Shown: in pieces, positions 13,657-22,723 of the stretch
Layout: each line of letters begins with the position of its first letter
Position numbering within the stretch: the first letter of the stretch is position 1
Source: Clostridiales bacterium
GTDB lineage: Bacteria > Bacillota > Clostridia > Oscillospirales > Oscillospiraceae
Direction: 5' to 3'
NCBI GenBank assembly: GCA_019418625.1
Contig: DYBL01000073.1
Location: 1 to 46,861, forward strand
Length of the DNA stretch: 46,861 bases
Notes under the pieces: generated by a model
Told to the model about the DNA's origin: nothing
Database searches by the model: none
The model's input: the letters and a program-made list of their open reading frames with translations, nothing else
Position numbers and translations under genes: made by a program

Positions 13657-14367
13657 TTATGCTTTTTGCGATGCTTCCTTTTGTGCAAAGGCTTCCATGG
13701 CCTGCTGGTCTGCGGCCCGCTTATCCTCAATGGCTTCCTTCAGGAGCATATCCTTCACCTTCATCAGCCGGGTGGTGGTAGCGCGGTCATTTTCATCCAG
13801 CTTCATAGTGATATAGCGGATGGCCTCCTGGGTATTGGGGATCATCACGTACTCCAGCGCGTTGACGCGGCGCCGGGTCTTTTCGATCTCCTCCGCCATC
13901 AGCTGGGCGGATTTTTCGATCTCCGCCAGCTTGAGCATTTTCATGAAAACTTTGCCCAGGGCGTCCACCGCCGTATCCAGCTCGCCGGACGTGGATGCAA
14001 AACCATAAGGATAGATATCCGCGTCAGACTTGGTCTTGGTCTGGAAGTGGTACACCGGGACATTGACGGACATGATGTTCTGGAACGTCTGCGTCAGCTC
14101 CACGCTCTGCTTGGGATAGAGCAGTGCCTGCTCCAGGGCCTCGGAGCTCATGATGGCGGAAGCGACGGTAAAGGATTTGTGCACCGTCATCAGTTCCTCT
14201 TCCACCTCGGCACGAAGAGAGCGGACCTCCCGCACCGTGTCCAGAAACTGCTTCATCAGCTCATCCCGCTTGTCCTTGAGCAGCTTGTGTCCCCGCTGAG
14301 CGGTGCGCAGCTTGCCCTTGAGGCGGGTGAGCTCCATACGGGTGGGGCTTACCGTGATATTTGCCAT
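13657..14367 (-). CDS. ntpD: V-type ATPase subunit D
   Basis: 236 residues. Subunit D is the coiled-coil central rotor shaft of the V1 sector. The N-terminus NITVSPTRMELTRLKGKLRT is the family hallmark; the protein is then two long helices with a short beta region in between (VPVYHFQTKTKSDADIYPYG), and the C-terminus ends in a Lys/Ala-rich helix. Last gene of the nine-gene operon, 16 bases after ntpB and just before strong hairpins. Length matches clostridial homologues (about 210-240). Confidence 0.95.
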   Translation of the reverse strand: MANITVSPTRMELTRLKGKLRTAQRGHKLLKDKRDELMKQFLDTVREVRSLRAEVEEELMTVHKSFTVASAIMSSEALEQALLYPKQSVELTQTFQNIMSVNVPVYHFQTKTKSDADIYPYGFASTSGELDTAVDALGKVFMKMLKLAEIEKSAQLMAEEIEKTRRRVNALEYVMIPNTQEAIRYITMKLDENDRATTTRLMKVKDMLLKEAIEDKRAADQQAMEAFAQKEASQKA

Positions 14368-14383
14368 TGGTTACCCCCTCCTC

Positions 14384-15769
14384 TTATTCCTTGTCTTTCT
14401 TCGGCCAGTATTTCTCGATATACTCCGGCTTGATGCGCTTGAGTTCGCTCTTGGGCAGAATGCTCAGAAGCTCCCAGCCAAGATTCAGTGTCTCCTCAAT
14501 GGAGCGGTTCTCCTCGTAGCCCTGGTTCACGTACCGCTTTTCAAATTCATCGGCAAATTTGGCGTACAGCAGGTCCGTGGGTGTCAGGGCGGCCTCGCCC
14601 AGAATGCTCATCAGCTCCTTGTTGTCCTTGCCGGTGGCGTAGGCGGCAAAGAGCTGGTTCATGGTACCTGCGTGGTCCTCCCGGGTCTTGCCCTCGCCGA
14701 TGCCCTTATCCTTCAGACGGGACAAGGACGGCAGCACGTCCACCGGCGGGTGGATGCCCTGGCGGTACAGCGCACGGGAGAGGATGATCTGACCCTCCGT
14801 GATATAGCCCGTCAGGTCGGGAATGGGGTGGGTCTTGTCGTCCTCGGGCATGGTCAGGATGGGGATCAGGGTAATGGAGCCGGGGTTGCCCAGACGGCGG
14901 CCGGCGCGCTCGTAGAGGGTGGCCAGGTCCGTGTACAGGTAGCCGGGGAAGCCGCGGCGGCCGGGGACCTCTTTCTTGGCCGCGGAGACCTCACGCAGGG
15001 CCTCGGCGTAGTTGGTGATATCGGTCATGATGACCAGCACGTGCATGCCCTTTTCAAAAGCCAGATACTCCGCGGCGGTCAAGGCCATACGGGGCGTGGA
15101 GATACGCTCTACTGCCGGGTCATTGGCCAGGTTGGAAAACAGCACCGTACGGTCGATGGCGCCGGTGCGGCGGAACTCGCTGACGAAGAACTCGGACTCC
15201 TCGAAGGTGATGCCGATGGCGGCGAACACCACGGCGAAGTTGGCGCTCTCGTCGCCCAGCACCTTGGCCTGACGGGCGATCTGAGCGGCCAGGTTGGCGT
15301 GAGGCAAACCGGAGCCGGAGAAGATGGGCAGCTTCTGGCCGCGGACCAGGGTGTTCAGGCCGTCGATGGTGGAGACGCCGGTCTGGATGAACTCGTTGGG
15401 GTAGTCACGGGCCGCCGGGTTCATGGGCAGGCCGTTGATGTCCCGGTATTCCTCGGGCAGGATGTCCGGGCCGCCGTCGATGGGCTGGCCCATGCCGTTG
15501 AACACGCGGCCCAGCATGTCGCCGGACACACCCAGCTGCAGCGGGTGGCCCAGAAAGCGGACCTTGGCGTCGGAGAGGTTGATGCCGGCGGCAGACTCGA
15601 ACAGCTGCACCACGGCGGTGTCGCCGTTGACCTCCAGCACCTTGCCCCGGCGGATGGAGCCGTCATGCAGCTCTACCTCCACCAGCTCATCGTAGGTGAC
15701 GTTTTCTACCATGCGGACCATCATCAGCGGGCTGACGATCTCCTCCACGGTTCTGTATTCTCGAATCAT
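14384..15769 (-). CDS. ntpB: V-type ATPase subunit B
   Basis: 461 residues. The non-catalytic nucleotide-binding-like subunit alternating with A in the V1 hexamer. It has the B-type signature at the P-loop position (PIFSGSGLPHANLAAQIARQ, lacking a Walker lysine), VVFAAIGITFEESEFF, and the arginine-finger region SITLIPILTMPEDDKTHP. The start ATG overlaps the ntpA stop by four bases (ATGA), so the two subunits are translationally coupled, as suits their 3:3 stoichiometry. Length is normal for the family. Confidence 0.97.
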   Translation of the reverse strand: MIREYRTVEEIVSPLMMVRMVENVTYDELVEVELHDGSIRRGKVLEVNGDTAVVQLFESAAGINLSDAKVRFLGHPLQLGVSGDMLGRVFNGMGQPIDGGPDILPEEYRDINGLPMNPAARDYPNEFIQTGVSTIDGLNTLVRGQKLPIFSGSGLPHANLAAQIARQAKVLGDESANFAVVFAAIGITFEESEFFVSEFRRTGAIDRTVLFSNLANDPAVERISTPRMALTAAEYLAFEKGMHVLVIMTDITNYAEALREVSAAKKEVPGRRGFPGYLYTDLATLYERAGRRLGNPGSITLIPILTMPEDDKTHPIPDLTGYITEGQIILSRALYRQGIHPPVDVLPSLSRLKDKGIGEGKTREDHAGTMNQLFAAYATGKDNKELMSILGEAALTPTDLLYAKFADEFEKRYVNQGYEENRSIEETLNLGWELLSILPKSELKRIKPEYIEKYWPKKDKE

Positions 15770-17538
15770 GCCTGCTCACCTCCCTTGGCGCTGACCGCGT
15801 CGATCTGCTCAGCCATTTCCTTGCGGATGGCCTCGTAGGCTGCCGGGTATTCCTCCACGGGCACGCTCTTGGCGCGGCCGATCTTCTCTCTTGCGTCGAT
15901 GGAGAACAAAGACATGGCGTCCGCACCCTTTGCAATAGCGGCGCGGCACAGGGTCTCGTACTCCAGGATCAGCGCCAGGAGCTTCTCCTGCCGGTCGTAG
16001 CTGGAATAGCCGTCGATATCCGTAAATGCGTTTTGCTGCAGGAAGTCCTCCCGGATCATCCGGGCAACCTCCAGTGTCAGCTGGTCGGCGGGAGACAGGG
16101 CGTCCTTGCCCACCAGCTGCACGATCTCGTTGAGGCTGGACTCGTTTTGCAGGATGCTCATGGCCCGGGTGCGGTTTTTCATAAAGTCCGCGCCGAAGTT
16201 CTCGTCGAACCAGGGCTTGAGGGTATCCAGATACAAAGAATAGGAGTTCAGCCAGTTGATGGCCGGGAAGTGACGCTTATAGGCCAGGGACGAATCCAGC
16301 GCCCAGAACACCTTGACGATACGCATGGTGGCCTGGGAGACGGGCTCGGAGAGGTCGCCGCCGGGAGGCGACACGGCGCCCACAGCGGTCAGGCTGCCCC
16401 GGCGCTCGTCGGAGCCAAGGCACTCCACGCTGCCGGCGCGCTCGTAGAACTGGGCCAGACGGGAGGCCAGGTATGCAGGGTAGCCTTCCTCGCCGGGCAT
16501 CTCTTCCAGACGGCCGGACATCTCACGCAGGGCCTCTGCCCAGCGGGAGGTGGAGTCTGCGATGACGGCCACGTCATAGCCCATGTCGCGGAAGTACTCG
16601 GCGATGGTGATGCCGGTATACACGGACGCCTCACGGGCGGCCACGGGCATATCAGAGGTGTTGGCGATCAGCACCGTCCGCTTCATCAAGGACTCGCCGG
16701 TACGGGGGTCCTTCAGCTCCGGGAACTCCCGCAGAACGTCGGTCATCTCGTTGCCGCGCTCGCCGCAGCCGATGTAGACCACGATGTCCACATCGGACCA
16801 CTTGGCCAGCTGGTGCTGTACCACGGTCTTGCCGGAACCGAAAGGACCGGGGACAGCGGCGGTACCGCCCTTGGCGATGGGGAACATGGTATCGATGATC
16901 CGCTGGCCGGAGCACAGAGGACGCTTGGGGGGATACTTGTGCTGATAGGGACGGCCCACGCGGACAGGCCACTTCTGGGACATGGTCAGGGGCACTTCCC
17001 TGCCGTCCTCAGTTTTCAGCGTGGCGATGGCCTCCGTCACGTTGAAAGAGCCGCTGCGGATGCTGGTGATGGTGCCTTTGAAGGTGGGCGGCACCATGAT
17101 CTTATGGAGCACCACCGCCGTCTCCGGCACGGTGCCCAGGATGTCGCCGCCGGTGACCTGATCGCCCACCTTGGCGACTGCGGTGAACTCCCACTTCTTC
17201 TCATGGTCGATGGCGGGGACTTCCACACCGCGGGTGATGCAGGGGCCAACCTTCTCCACGATCTTCTCCAGCGGGCGCTGGATGCCATCGTAAATGCCCT
17301 CGATCATACCGGGGCCAAGCTCCACGCTCATGGGCGCGCCGGTGGTCTCCACCACGGCGCCGGGGCCCAGGCCGGAGGTCTCCTCATAGACCTGGATGGA
17401 GGCGGAATCGCCCTTCATGGTCAGGATCTCGCCGATCAGCCGCTGGGGACCCACGCGGACCACGTCGGACATGTTGGCGTCCGCAAGGCCCGTGGCCACC
17501 ACAAGCGGCCCTGAAACTTTCACAACTTTACCGCTCAA
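15766..17538 (-). CDS. ntpA: V-type ATPase catalytic subunit A
   Basis: 590 residues. The ATP-hydrolysing/synthesising subunit. N-terminal beta-barrel (GKVVKVSGPLVVATGLADAN), the A-specific non-homologous insert around residues 115-190, Walker A GPFGSGKTVVQHQLAKW near residue 231, the acidic catalytic region IGCGERGNEM, Walker B-like VAVIADSTSRWAEALREMS, and the A-type C-terminal helical domain. It is 54 bases downstream of ntpG, the largest gap in the operon, with its own ribosome site. All catalytic motifs are intact. Confidence 0.97.
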   Translation of the reverse strand: MSGKVVKVSGPLVVATGLADANMSDVVRVGPQRLIGEILTMKGDSASIQVYEETSGLGPGAVVETTGAPMSVELGPGMIEGIYDGIQRPLEKIVEKVGPCITRGVEVPAIDHEKKWEFTAVAKVGDQVTGGDILGTVPETAVVLHKIMVPPTFKGTITSIRSGSFNVTEAIATLKTEDGREVPLTMSQKWPVRVGRPYQHKYPPKRPLCSGQRIIDTMFPIAKGGTAAVPGPFGSGKTVVQHQLAKWSDVDIVVYIGCGERGNEMTDVLREFPELKDPRTGESLMKRTVLIANTSDMPVAAREASVYTGITIAEYFRDMGYDVAVIADSTSRWAEALREMSGRLEEMPGEEGYPAYLASRLAQFYERAGSVECLGSDERRGSLTAVGAVSPPGGDLSEPVSQATMRIVKVFWALDSSLAYKRHFPAINWLNSYSLYLDTLKPWFDENFGADFMKNRTRAMSILQNESSLNEIVQLVGKDALSPADQLTLEVARMIREDFLQQNAFTDIDGYSSYDRQEKLLALILEYETLCRAAIAKGADAMSLFSIDAREKIGRAKSVPVEEYPAAYEAIRKEMAEQIDAVSAKGGEQA

Positions 17539-17592
17539 AATAGAATACCTTCTTCCTTGGAAAATTCTCTTCCGAGGCTGCGGCCGGACGCC

Positions 17593-17910
17593 TTACAGAA
17601 TGTCGGCGCCCACGGCCCGCTCGATGGAGCGCTGGATGCTTGCCTTTCCGATGCCGAGAGAGCCCTCCCGACCGGGGATGAGGATGATGGCCGGCTGCGG
17701 CTCATCCTTATACCGGGCGATCACGTCCTCCATGTCCTTTGCCAGCTGTTCCGTCAGATAGATCACCGCGCAGTCGGTCTTTGCCAGTTCCCGTATTTTC
17801 TCTCCGGCCTCCTGGGCGGAGGTGACGGGATAGGTATCCAGGCCCAGGGCGCGGAAGCCCATGACAGACTCCCAGTCGCCGATGACGGCGATGCGATACG
17901 TTGTTGCCAT
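17593..17910 (-). CDS. ntpG: V-type ATPase subunit F (NtpG)
   Basis: 105 residues, the small Rossmann-like subunit that binds the D shaft in the central stalk. The start MATTYRIAVIGDWESVMGFR and middle AVIYLTEQLAKDMEDVI followed by PAIILIPGREGSLGIG are diagnostic (GD...GF.L.G and P.I..IP). In enterococcal nomenclature this is NtpG. Between ntpC (19 bases) and ntpA. Confidence 0.93.
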   Translation of the reverse strand: MATTYRIAVIGDWESVMGFRALGLDTYPVTSAQEAGEKIRELAKTDCAVIYLTEQLAKDMEDVIARYKDEPQPAIILIPGREGSLGIGKASIQRSIERAVGADIL

Positions 17911-17929
17911 ACGCTCTCCTCCCCTCGCC

Positions 17930-18934
17930 TTATGCCTGGCAGCTCCGCAGACGGCTGCGGATCACATCGGGCGAAAGCCCGGTGCCCCGTCCCGTCAGCA
18001 GGATGCGCAGATTGGTGTACTCCGTCTCCCGGGCGGCAAGATAGCCTACCAGGGGCGCCTCCCCGAAGGGAACGAACTGGGCGCCGGAGAGGTAATCGTT
18101 CACTGCGTCGTCGCAAAGACGCTCAAACTCCGTCAGGGCGCCGCCGCGCAGGCTCTCTTGAGCGCATTCGGCAGCTTCCCGGAACCGGGTGGGCTCATAG
18201 AGCTCCTTGAGTCCCGCGCCCTTGTCGGCGCTGACTTTCAAAATGGCGTCTGCCGGGATGTCGCCGCCTTCAAACAGCACGCCGGAAAGGAACGTCTCGT
18301 TCTTTCCCATGCGCAGCGTGCGCACCAGGGCGCGCAGGTTCGCCGCGTCGATCTGCACCTGCACGTAGCCCCGCAGGAACGCGCTGCCGGTGGCCTCCGC
18401 CACAGCCAGCATGTCCCGGTAGCTCCACCGGTCCAGCACGATGTCGCTCAGCTGGGGATCGCGGGTGGTGTCCAGGACTTCCTTGGCCTCCGCGGCAGCT
18501 GCGGCCAGCATAGGCGGCAGATCTGCCGTCTCGCCGCCGGCGAGGGAATCTTTGAGCTGCTGCACGCTGACACGGCCCATATCCGCCAGCATGGGGTTAG
18601 GGTTGGCGCCTACGGCAGCGGCTTTCAGCAAGACCTTGATATTATGATAGTCGTATTTCAGCCTGAATACATCGATATACCTGGGGTCGGGGGCGCTGTC
18701 CGTCAGATCGGCGAAGCTCTCCTCCCTGGCAGCGGAGAGCGCCGCATCCAGCGATGTGGGGTCCGTGCCCCGCAGCTGGGGATAGCCGCTCTCCTGCAGA
18801 AGCTTGAGCGCCTCGTCGTCTGTTTTTGCCTCCAGGACCTGCTCCATACGCTCCCGGGTCAAAAGCGTGGTCTCCATCGCTTTGATCCGGGCGGAGATGG
18901 CCAGGTAATCGGTGTCTTTGATGGGATTTCTCAA
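17930..18934 (-). CDS. ntpC: V-type ATPase subunit C (d-type)
   Basis: 334 residues. The all-helical funnel that joins the central stalk to the membrane rotor ring. Visible are the three repeated helical blocks with the family pattern of Y-x-N-[LI]-[KR] motifs: KYDYHNIKVLLKAA, VQIDAANLRALVRTLRM and ETEYTNLRILLTGRG. The C-terminus ends near DVIRSRLRSCQA. 15 bases downstream of ntpE. No anomalies. Confidence 0.93.
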   Translation of the reverse strand: MRNPIKDTDYLAISARIKAMETTLLTRERMEQVLEAKTDDEALKLLQESGYPQLRGTDPTSLDAALSAAREESFADLTDSAPDPRYIDVFRLKYDYHNIKVLLKAAAVGANPNPMLADMGRVSVQQLKDSLAGGETADLPPMLAAAAAEAKEVLDTTRDPQLSDIVLDRWSYRDMLAVAEATGSAFLRGYVQVQIDAANLRALVRTLRMGKNETFLSGVLFEGGDIPADAILKVSADKGAGLKELYEPTRFREAAECAQESLRGGALTEFERLCDDAVNDYLSGAQFVPFGEAPLVGYLAARETEYTNLRILLTGRGTGLSPDVIRSRLRSCQA

Positions 18935-18949
18935 GACACTTCCTCCTTG

Positions 18950-19543
18950 TCAGGTCTGGGGGAACAGCCGCTTTGCCACTTCCCCGGCGGTCTCCGCTCT
19001 CTGAAGACGTACCAGCGTATCAAAGGAGCAGTTGACCTCCACGCGTCCGTTGGAGAGGATGAAGCCTCCCTTCAGCGGACGGGTCTGGGCGGACACGGTC
19101 AGCTTTCCGTCTCCCAGCCGGCTGTTGGCCAGGGCCACGGCAGCGGTGCCGACCCGCTCCCGCTGTTCCTTGGAGAAGATCACCTCACCCTTGCCGTCCG
19201 GTGCTGCCTGCACCAGCAGGGCTGCCACCGTTTGGATATACTGTTCCTCCGGCAGCGAGCAGAGCTTTTCCAGCGCCAAGTCATAGGCTTTGTCCACCAT
19301 CTCCTGACGGGCAGCCAGGGCGGTCTTGCGGGCTTCCATCTGCGCGGCGCTTACCAGCCGCTCCTCCCGCTCTGCCGCGGCGCGCCGGCTGCGCTCCCGC
19401 AGCTCCGCCGTTTCGGATTCCGTCTGGGTACGGTAGCCCTGGGCGACCTTCTCCGCCTCGGCTTTCGCGCTTTCCCGGATGCGGTCGATCTCCGCCTGGG
19501 TGTCTGCGTCGAGCCGGGCCGTGATTCTTTCAATTCCGTTCAT
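18950..19543 (-). CDS. ntpE: V-type ATPase subunit E
   Basis: 197 residues, peripheral-stalk subunit. N-terminal long charged helix with heptads (ADTQAEIDRIRESAKAEAEK through RRAAAEREERLVSAAQMEAR), then the globular C-terminal domain that contacts subunit B (GGFILSNGRVEVNCSFDTLV is the family signature). Start chosen at ATG 19543 after GAAAGGGGAG; the longer frame overlaps ntpK. Forms a heterodimer with the H/F subunit encoded first in the operon. Confidence 0.92.
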   Translation of the reverse strand: MNGIERITARLDADTQAEIDRIRESAKAEAEKVAQGYRTQTESETAELRERSRRAAAEREERLVSAAQMEARKTALAARQEMVDKAYDLALEKLCSLPEEQYIQTVAALLVQAAPDGKGEVIFSKEQRERVGTAAVALANSRLGDGKLTVSAQTRPLKGGFILSNGRVEVNCSFDTLVRLQRAETAGEVAKRLFPQT

Positions 19544-19566
19544 ATCGGTCTCCCCTTTCTTCGGGG

Positions 19567-20058
19567 TCAGGCGATGTTGATGATCATCAGCATAGAGGCC
19601 AGCAGGGACAAAATGGCGTAGAACTCCACGGTGATGCACAGCACCATGCCCTTGGACCAGTCATCGGGCTTCTTGGCCAGGATGTTGATGGAGCCGGCAG
19701 CCACGCGGCCCTGAGCGATAGCGGAGAACAGACCGCCCAGCGCCATGGGCATGCAGGCTGCGAAGTAACGCAGGCCTTCCTGCACGGACATGTCGAACAC
19801 GGAGCCGTCGCCGCCCAGCAGACCCATGGAGAAGATAGCGAAGAACCACACCACCAGGCCGTACAGGCCCTGGGTGCCGGGGATGACCTGCAGGATCATG
19901 ACTTTACCGAACTTGGAGGGGTCCTGGCACAAAAGCCCGGTGCCAGCCTCACCGGCAATGCCGGTACCCTTTGCAGAACCGATGCCGGGCAGCGCCGCCG
20001 CCAGGCCCGCGCCCAGAAGTGCCAGAGCAAGACCGCCGAAAGCTTCAAAGAATCCCAT
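19567..20058 (-). CDS. ntpK: V-type ATPase proteolipid subunit K
   Basis: 163 residues, four membrane helices in two hairpins (a duplicated proteolipid as in Enterococcus hirae NtpK). The rotor-ring ion site is visible: PGTQGLYG (Thr62, Gln63, Tyr66), SAIAQG (Gln116) and TVEFYAIL with the ion-binding Glu145. These correspond to Thr64, Gln65, Tyr68, Gln110 and Glu139 of the E. hirae sodium-binding site, so Na+ transport is predicted. Only one glutamate is kept in the two hairpins, as in E. hirae. Start at ATG 20058 after GGAGGAAATTATC. Confidence 0.95.
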   Translation of the reverse strand: MGFFEAFGGLALALLGAGLAAALPGIGSAKGTGIAGEAGTGLLCQDPSKFGKVMILQVIPGTQGLYGLVVWFFAIFSMGLLGGDGSVFDMSVQEGLRYFAACMPMALGGLFSAIAQGRVAAGSINILAKKPDDWSKGMVLCITVEFYAILSLLASMLMIINIA

Positions 20059-20071
20059 GATAATTTCCTCC

Positions 20072-22000
20072 TTAGTCGTTTTGGATATCCACGAATTTGG
20101 TATTGATCGCCAGGGGGCGGAAGGGCTTTCCGCCGTCCTCGTAGAACTTTCCGAAATATTCCAGGCACTGCAGACGCAGGTCATGGACATAGCAGCCCAG
20201 CAGGTTCAGCGCGAAGTTGAGCGTGTTGCCCGCCAGGGAGATGATCAGGAACACAACGATGTTTCCGGGAATGGCGCCCAGCGTGTTGAACACCTGGGCA
20301 ATGACGCTGCCGGCCAGCATCAGGGCCATCAGTCGGGCATAGGACAGAAGATCTCCGAAATAGCCGGTCACATGGTTATAGACGGAGCCGAAAATACCCG
20401 TGATCTTGCCCATGAGCCCCTTGCCGGTGACGATGGGGCCCAGCACCACCAGCGCAAGGCCGATATACAGCACCACATTGCCGTATCCCAGCGCCATGAC
20501 GCCGATGCCGGCAAAGACGATCCACCAGGTCAGCTCCTCAAACACGGCGTCCAGCACCTGGCCCTTTTGCAGCTTGCGGATGAAGCTGATGGCCATGCCG
20601 GTGACGATCTGGACAAAGCCCAGGCACATGGCGCCCACCAGGATCATAAGCGTGTCGTCCAGCGGGGTGAACAGCGACGGCAGAGCAAAGTCCGCGCCGG
20701 TGGTCAGCTTGACCACCTGGGTCAAAAAGTCACCGAAGAAGCCGCCGGTAATGGCGCCCATGATGAAGGTACTCACGCCGCACAGGGTCACCAGGCTGAA
20801 CATGTGGCCCATGGTGCCCTTGGGGCGGTACTTTTTCGTAATGAACAGTCCTGCCAGGATCATCAAAATGCCGTAGCCCATATCCGCCATCATGATGCCG
20901 TAGAACAAAATGAAAAACGGCGCCATCAGCGGGTTGGGGTCCACATTGTCGTAGGCCGGCAGAGAATACATCTCCGTCACCATGTTTAAAGGACGGGTCA
21001 GCCAATTGTTTTTCAGCTGCACGGGGACCGAGGGGTACTCCTCCTCTGTGGGGTCCCGGGCCTCCCAGGCACAGCCAAGCCGTTCCAGAAGATCGCTGAC
21101 CTGGCCCATGCGCTTGGCTGGGGCCCAGCCCTCGAAAAAGAGAATGGTGCCGTCGGTCAAAAGCCGCTCGGTGTTGCTCTCCTTGGCTGCCTCGGCAGTG
21201 AGTCGGTCGGCATACAAACGGAGCGCGTCCCGCTCCGGGGCGTTTTTCACGATCTCTGCTTCCGCGGCCTTCCGTGAGGCTTCGTTTTCGGACAAGAGCG
21301 CATCCAGGGCACGGAGGTTCTCCTCCGCGGTACCTGTCATGTCCTGGAACGTCACAGCGCTGAAATTGAACGGACGCAGACTGTCCATAACGGCCTGCTC
21401 CTCATCGCGCAGACAAATCAGGAAATAATAGGTCTGCTGCTTGTCCGCACCTACCTCGAAGATCTCGGCGGCGTGCTGGTCAAGTGCCTGACGGACCGCG
21501 CCGGTATCTGTGCTGCCGGGGCACACGCCCATGCGGAAGAGCACATGCGCCGTGCCCTGGTTTTCCAGGGGCACGTCCAACCCTTTCCAGGGCTCCAGCG
21601 ACGCTCGCTTTGCACGCAGGCGGCCCTCCTCGCTCTGTAAGCCGGATATGGTCTGCAGAAGAGAATCGATCCGTTTGCAGGCTGCTCTGGCCCGCTCTGC
21701 CGTCTCGTCCCCCAAAAATTCCGCTTCGGAAATGGGGTGGCGCTGAATGAAGAGCCCGTCTTTCAGCTGGGCGTACTTTTTGATGGCAGCCAGCGCCGTA
21801 TTGACATCTGTGATCTCACTTTTGGTGTCCAGCAGGTGGGAGTTTTCCCGTTTGAGCAAGGCGGACCATGCCGGGTCGGCCAGCTTGCCGTCCGGCTCGC
21901 TGATCTCCACGCATCCAAGGTGCAAGAGCTCGCGCAGCAGCTGCTGCCGCTGCGAGGCCATGGCCATCACGCAGAGCTTTTTCATTTTTACAATGGCCAT
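20072..22000 (-). CDS. ntpI: V-type ATPase subunit I
   Basis: 642 residues, the stator membrane subunit (a-type) that forms the ion half-channels. The N-terminal ~340 residues are a cytoplasmic coiled-coil domain (MAIVKMKKLCVMAMASQRQQ, heptads to about 300); the C-terminal half has about seven membrane segments starting at FFILFYGIMMADMGYGILMI. The conserved channel arginine lies in LSYARLMALMLAGSVIAQVF. The gene begins 1 base after the ntpF stop, implying coupled translation. Length agrees with clostridial NtpI. Confidence 0.95.
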   Translation of the reverse strand: MAIVKMKKLCVMAMASQRQQLLRELLHLGCVEISEPDGKLADPAWSALLKRENSHLLDTKSEITDVNTALAAIKKYAQLKDGLFIQRHPISEAEFLGDETAERARAACKRIDSLLQTISGLQSEEGRLRAKRASLEPWKGLDVPLENQGTAHVLFRMGVCPGSTDTGAVRQALDQHAAEIFEVGADKQQTYYFLICLRDEEQAVMDSLRPFNFSAVTFQDMTGTAEENLRALDALLSENEASRKAAEAEIVKNAPERDALRLYADRLTAEAAKESNTERLLTDGTILFFEGWAPAKRMGQVSDLLERLGCAWEARDPTEEEYPSVPVQLKNNWLTRPLNMVTEMYSLPAYDNVDPNPLMAPFFILFYGIMMADMGYGILMILAGLFITKKYRPKGTMGHMFSLVTLCGVSTFIMGAITGGFFGDFLTQVVKLTTGADFALPSLFTPLDDTLMILVGAMCLGFVQIVTGMAISFIRKLQKGQVLDAVFEELTWWIVFAGIGVMALGYGNVVLYIGLALVVLGPIVTGKGLMGKITGIFGSVYNHVTGYFGDLLSYARLMALMLAGSVIAQVFNTLGAIPGNIVVFLIISLAGNTLNFALNLLGCYVHDLRLQCLEYFGKFYEDGGKPFRPLAINTKFVDIQND

Positions 22001-22001
22001 A

Positions 22002-22316
22002 TCAGTGCTTCACAACCCTTCCCACAATAAACTCCGCCGCCTGCTCCAGGTGGAGCCCGGCAGCCTGCCGCAGAGCCTGCGCGTCTGCCTCAGCGTTACG
22101 GGAGATCTCCTCCGCGCGGGCAGCCGCCCGCTCCTCCGCTTCATGCAGCAGCGCCTTACCCTCTTTCTCGGCGTCTGTGCGCGCCTGCTGTAAGAGCGCA
22201 AGCCCCTCCCGCTCTGCATCGGCGATGATCTGCTTCGCCTCGGCTTCTGCGGCAGCCTTGCGCTCCCGGTTTTTTGTCTCTGCCTGCGAGACCTTTTCGA
22301 TTGCTTCCAGGGACAT
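22002..22316 (-). CDS. ntpF: V-type ATPase subunit H/G (NtpF), peripheral stalk
   Basis: 104 residues, nearly all one charged helix (VSQAETKNRERKAAAEAEAK and on through EAEERAAARAEEI), the pattern of the archaeal-type AhaH/NtpF stalk subunit that dimerises with subunit E. First gene of the operon; ntpI follows after 1 base. A 5' leader of about 140 bases separates it from the promoter at 22461-22489. Low-complexity coiled-coil makes homology weak on its own, but gene order (F-I-K-E-C-G-A-B-D) leaves little doubt. Confidence 0.9.
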   Translation of the reverse strand: MSLEAIEKVSQAETKNRERKAAAEAEAKQIIADAEREGLALLQQARTDAEKEGKALLHEAEERAAARAEEISRNAEADAQALRQAAGLHLEQAAEFIVGRVVKH

Positions 22317-22675
22317 CCTTACTCACCTTCTCTCCTGTTTCACGGTTCTCTCTTACCCTCATTTCTGCCGATTACTGTGCATAATGTCCGGCACTGCGGC
22401 GGACATTTGTCTTCGGGCATGCGCAACATCTTGTGGATGGGGCGCCTCCCTATACGCATCAGTATAGGGCAACCTTTCGGACAGTGCAAGAAAATTTTCC
22501 CCTCCCCTCCCGCTTTCTTCCTTTTGCACAAAGGCAGGCACCGTTTTTTTGCAGGAAACGCAAACGTGTGCGTTCCAGATGGGCCCTTTAGGCCTTCCGG
22601 TGTCTGCCGCACGGTTTCTCCCTATTTTTTCCCGCCTGGGGCTGCGCTCATGCATCTGCCGGGAACATTTCCCGG
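22317..22675 (-). other. Leader and promoter region of the ntp operon
   Basis: No convincing coding frame. Besides the promoter (22461-22489) it holds a hairpin CCCTATAC/GTATAGGG (22448-22455 / 22462-22469) that overlaps the -10 and probable transcription start, and an operator-like palindrome CCGGGAA-CAT-TTCCCGG (22659-22675). Confidence 0.5.
22461..22489 (-). promoter_or_regulatory. Promoter of the V-ATPase operon
   Basis: On the minus strand TTGCAC (22489-22484), 17-bp spacer, TATACT (22466-22461). Transcription would begin near 22454, giving a ~138-base leader. Confidence 0.75.
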
Positions 22676-22720
22676 AAAAAGGTGCAGGAGGCCGTATACA
22701 ACAGCCTCCTGCACCTTTTT
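22676..22720. terminator. Intrinsic terminator of the DivIVA-like gene
   Basis: AAAAAGGTGCAGGAGGC (22676-22692) and GCCTCCTGCACCTTTTT (22704-22720) are perfect inverses; T-runs on both strands. It begins four bases past the gene's stop on the minus strand. Confidence 0.9.
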
Positions 22721-22723
22721 GGA

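Noticed and set aside
14303..15838. A 511-codon plus-strand ORF and similar very long plus-strand ORFs at 16033-17514, 17861-19621 and 37715-41686
   Set aside because: These are antisense to ntpB, ntpA, the ntpC/ntpE region and polC, with low-complexity His/Gly/Val/Leu-rich composition typical of reverse-strand shadows in GC-rich coding DNA; the opposite strand has clear conserved motifs.
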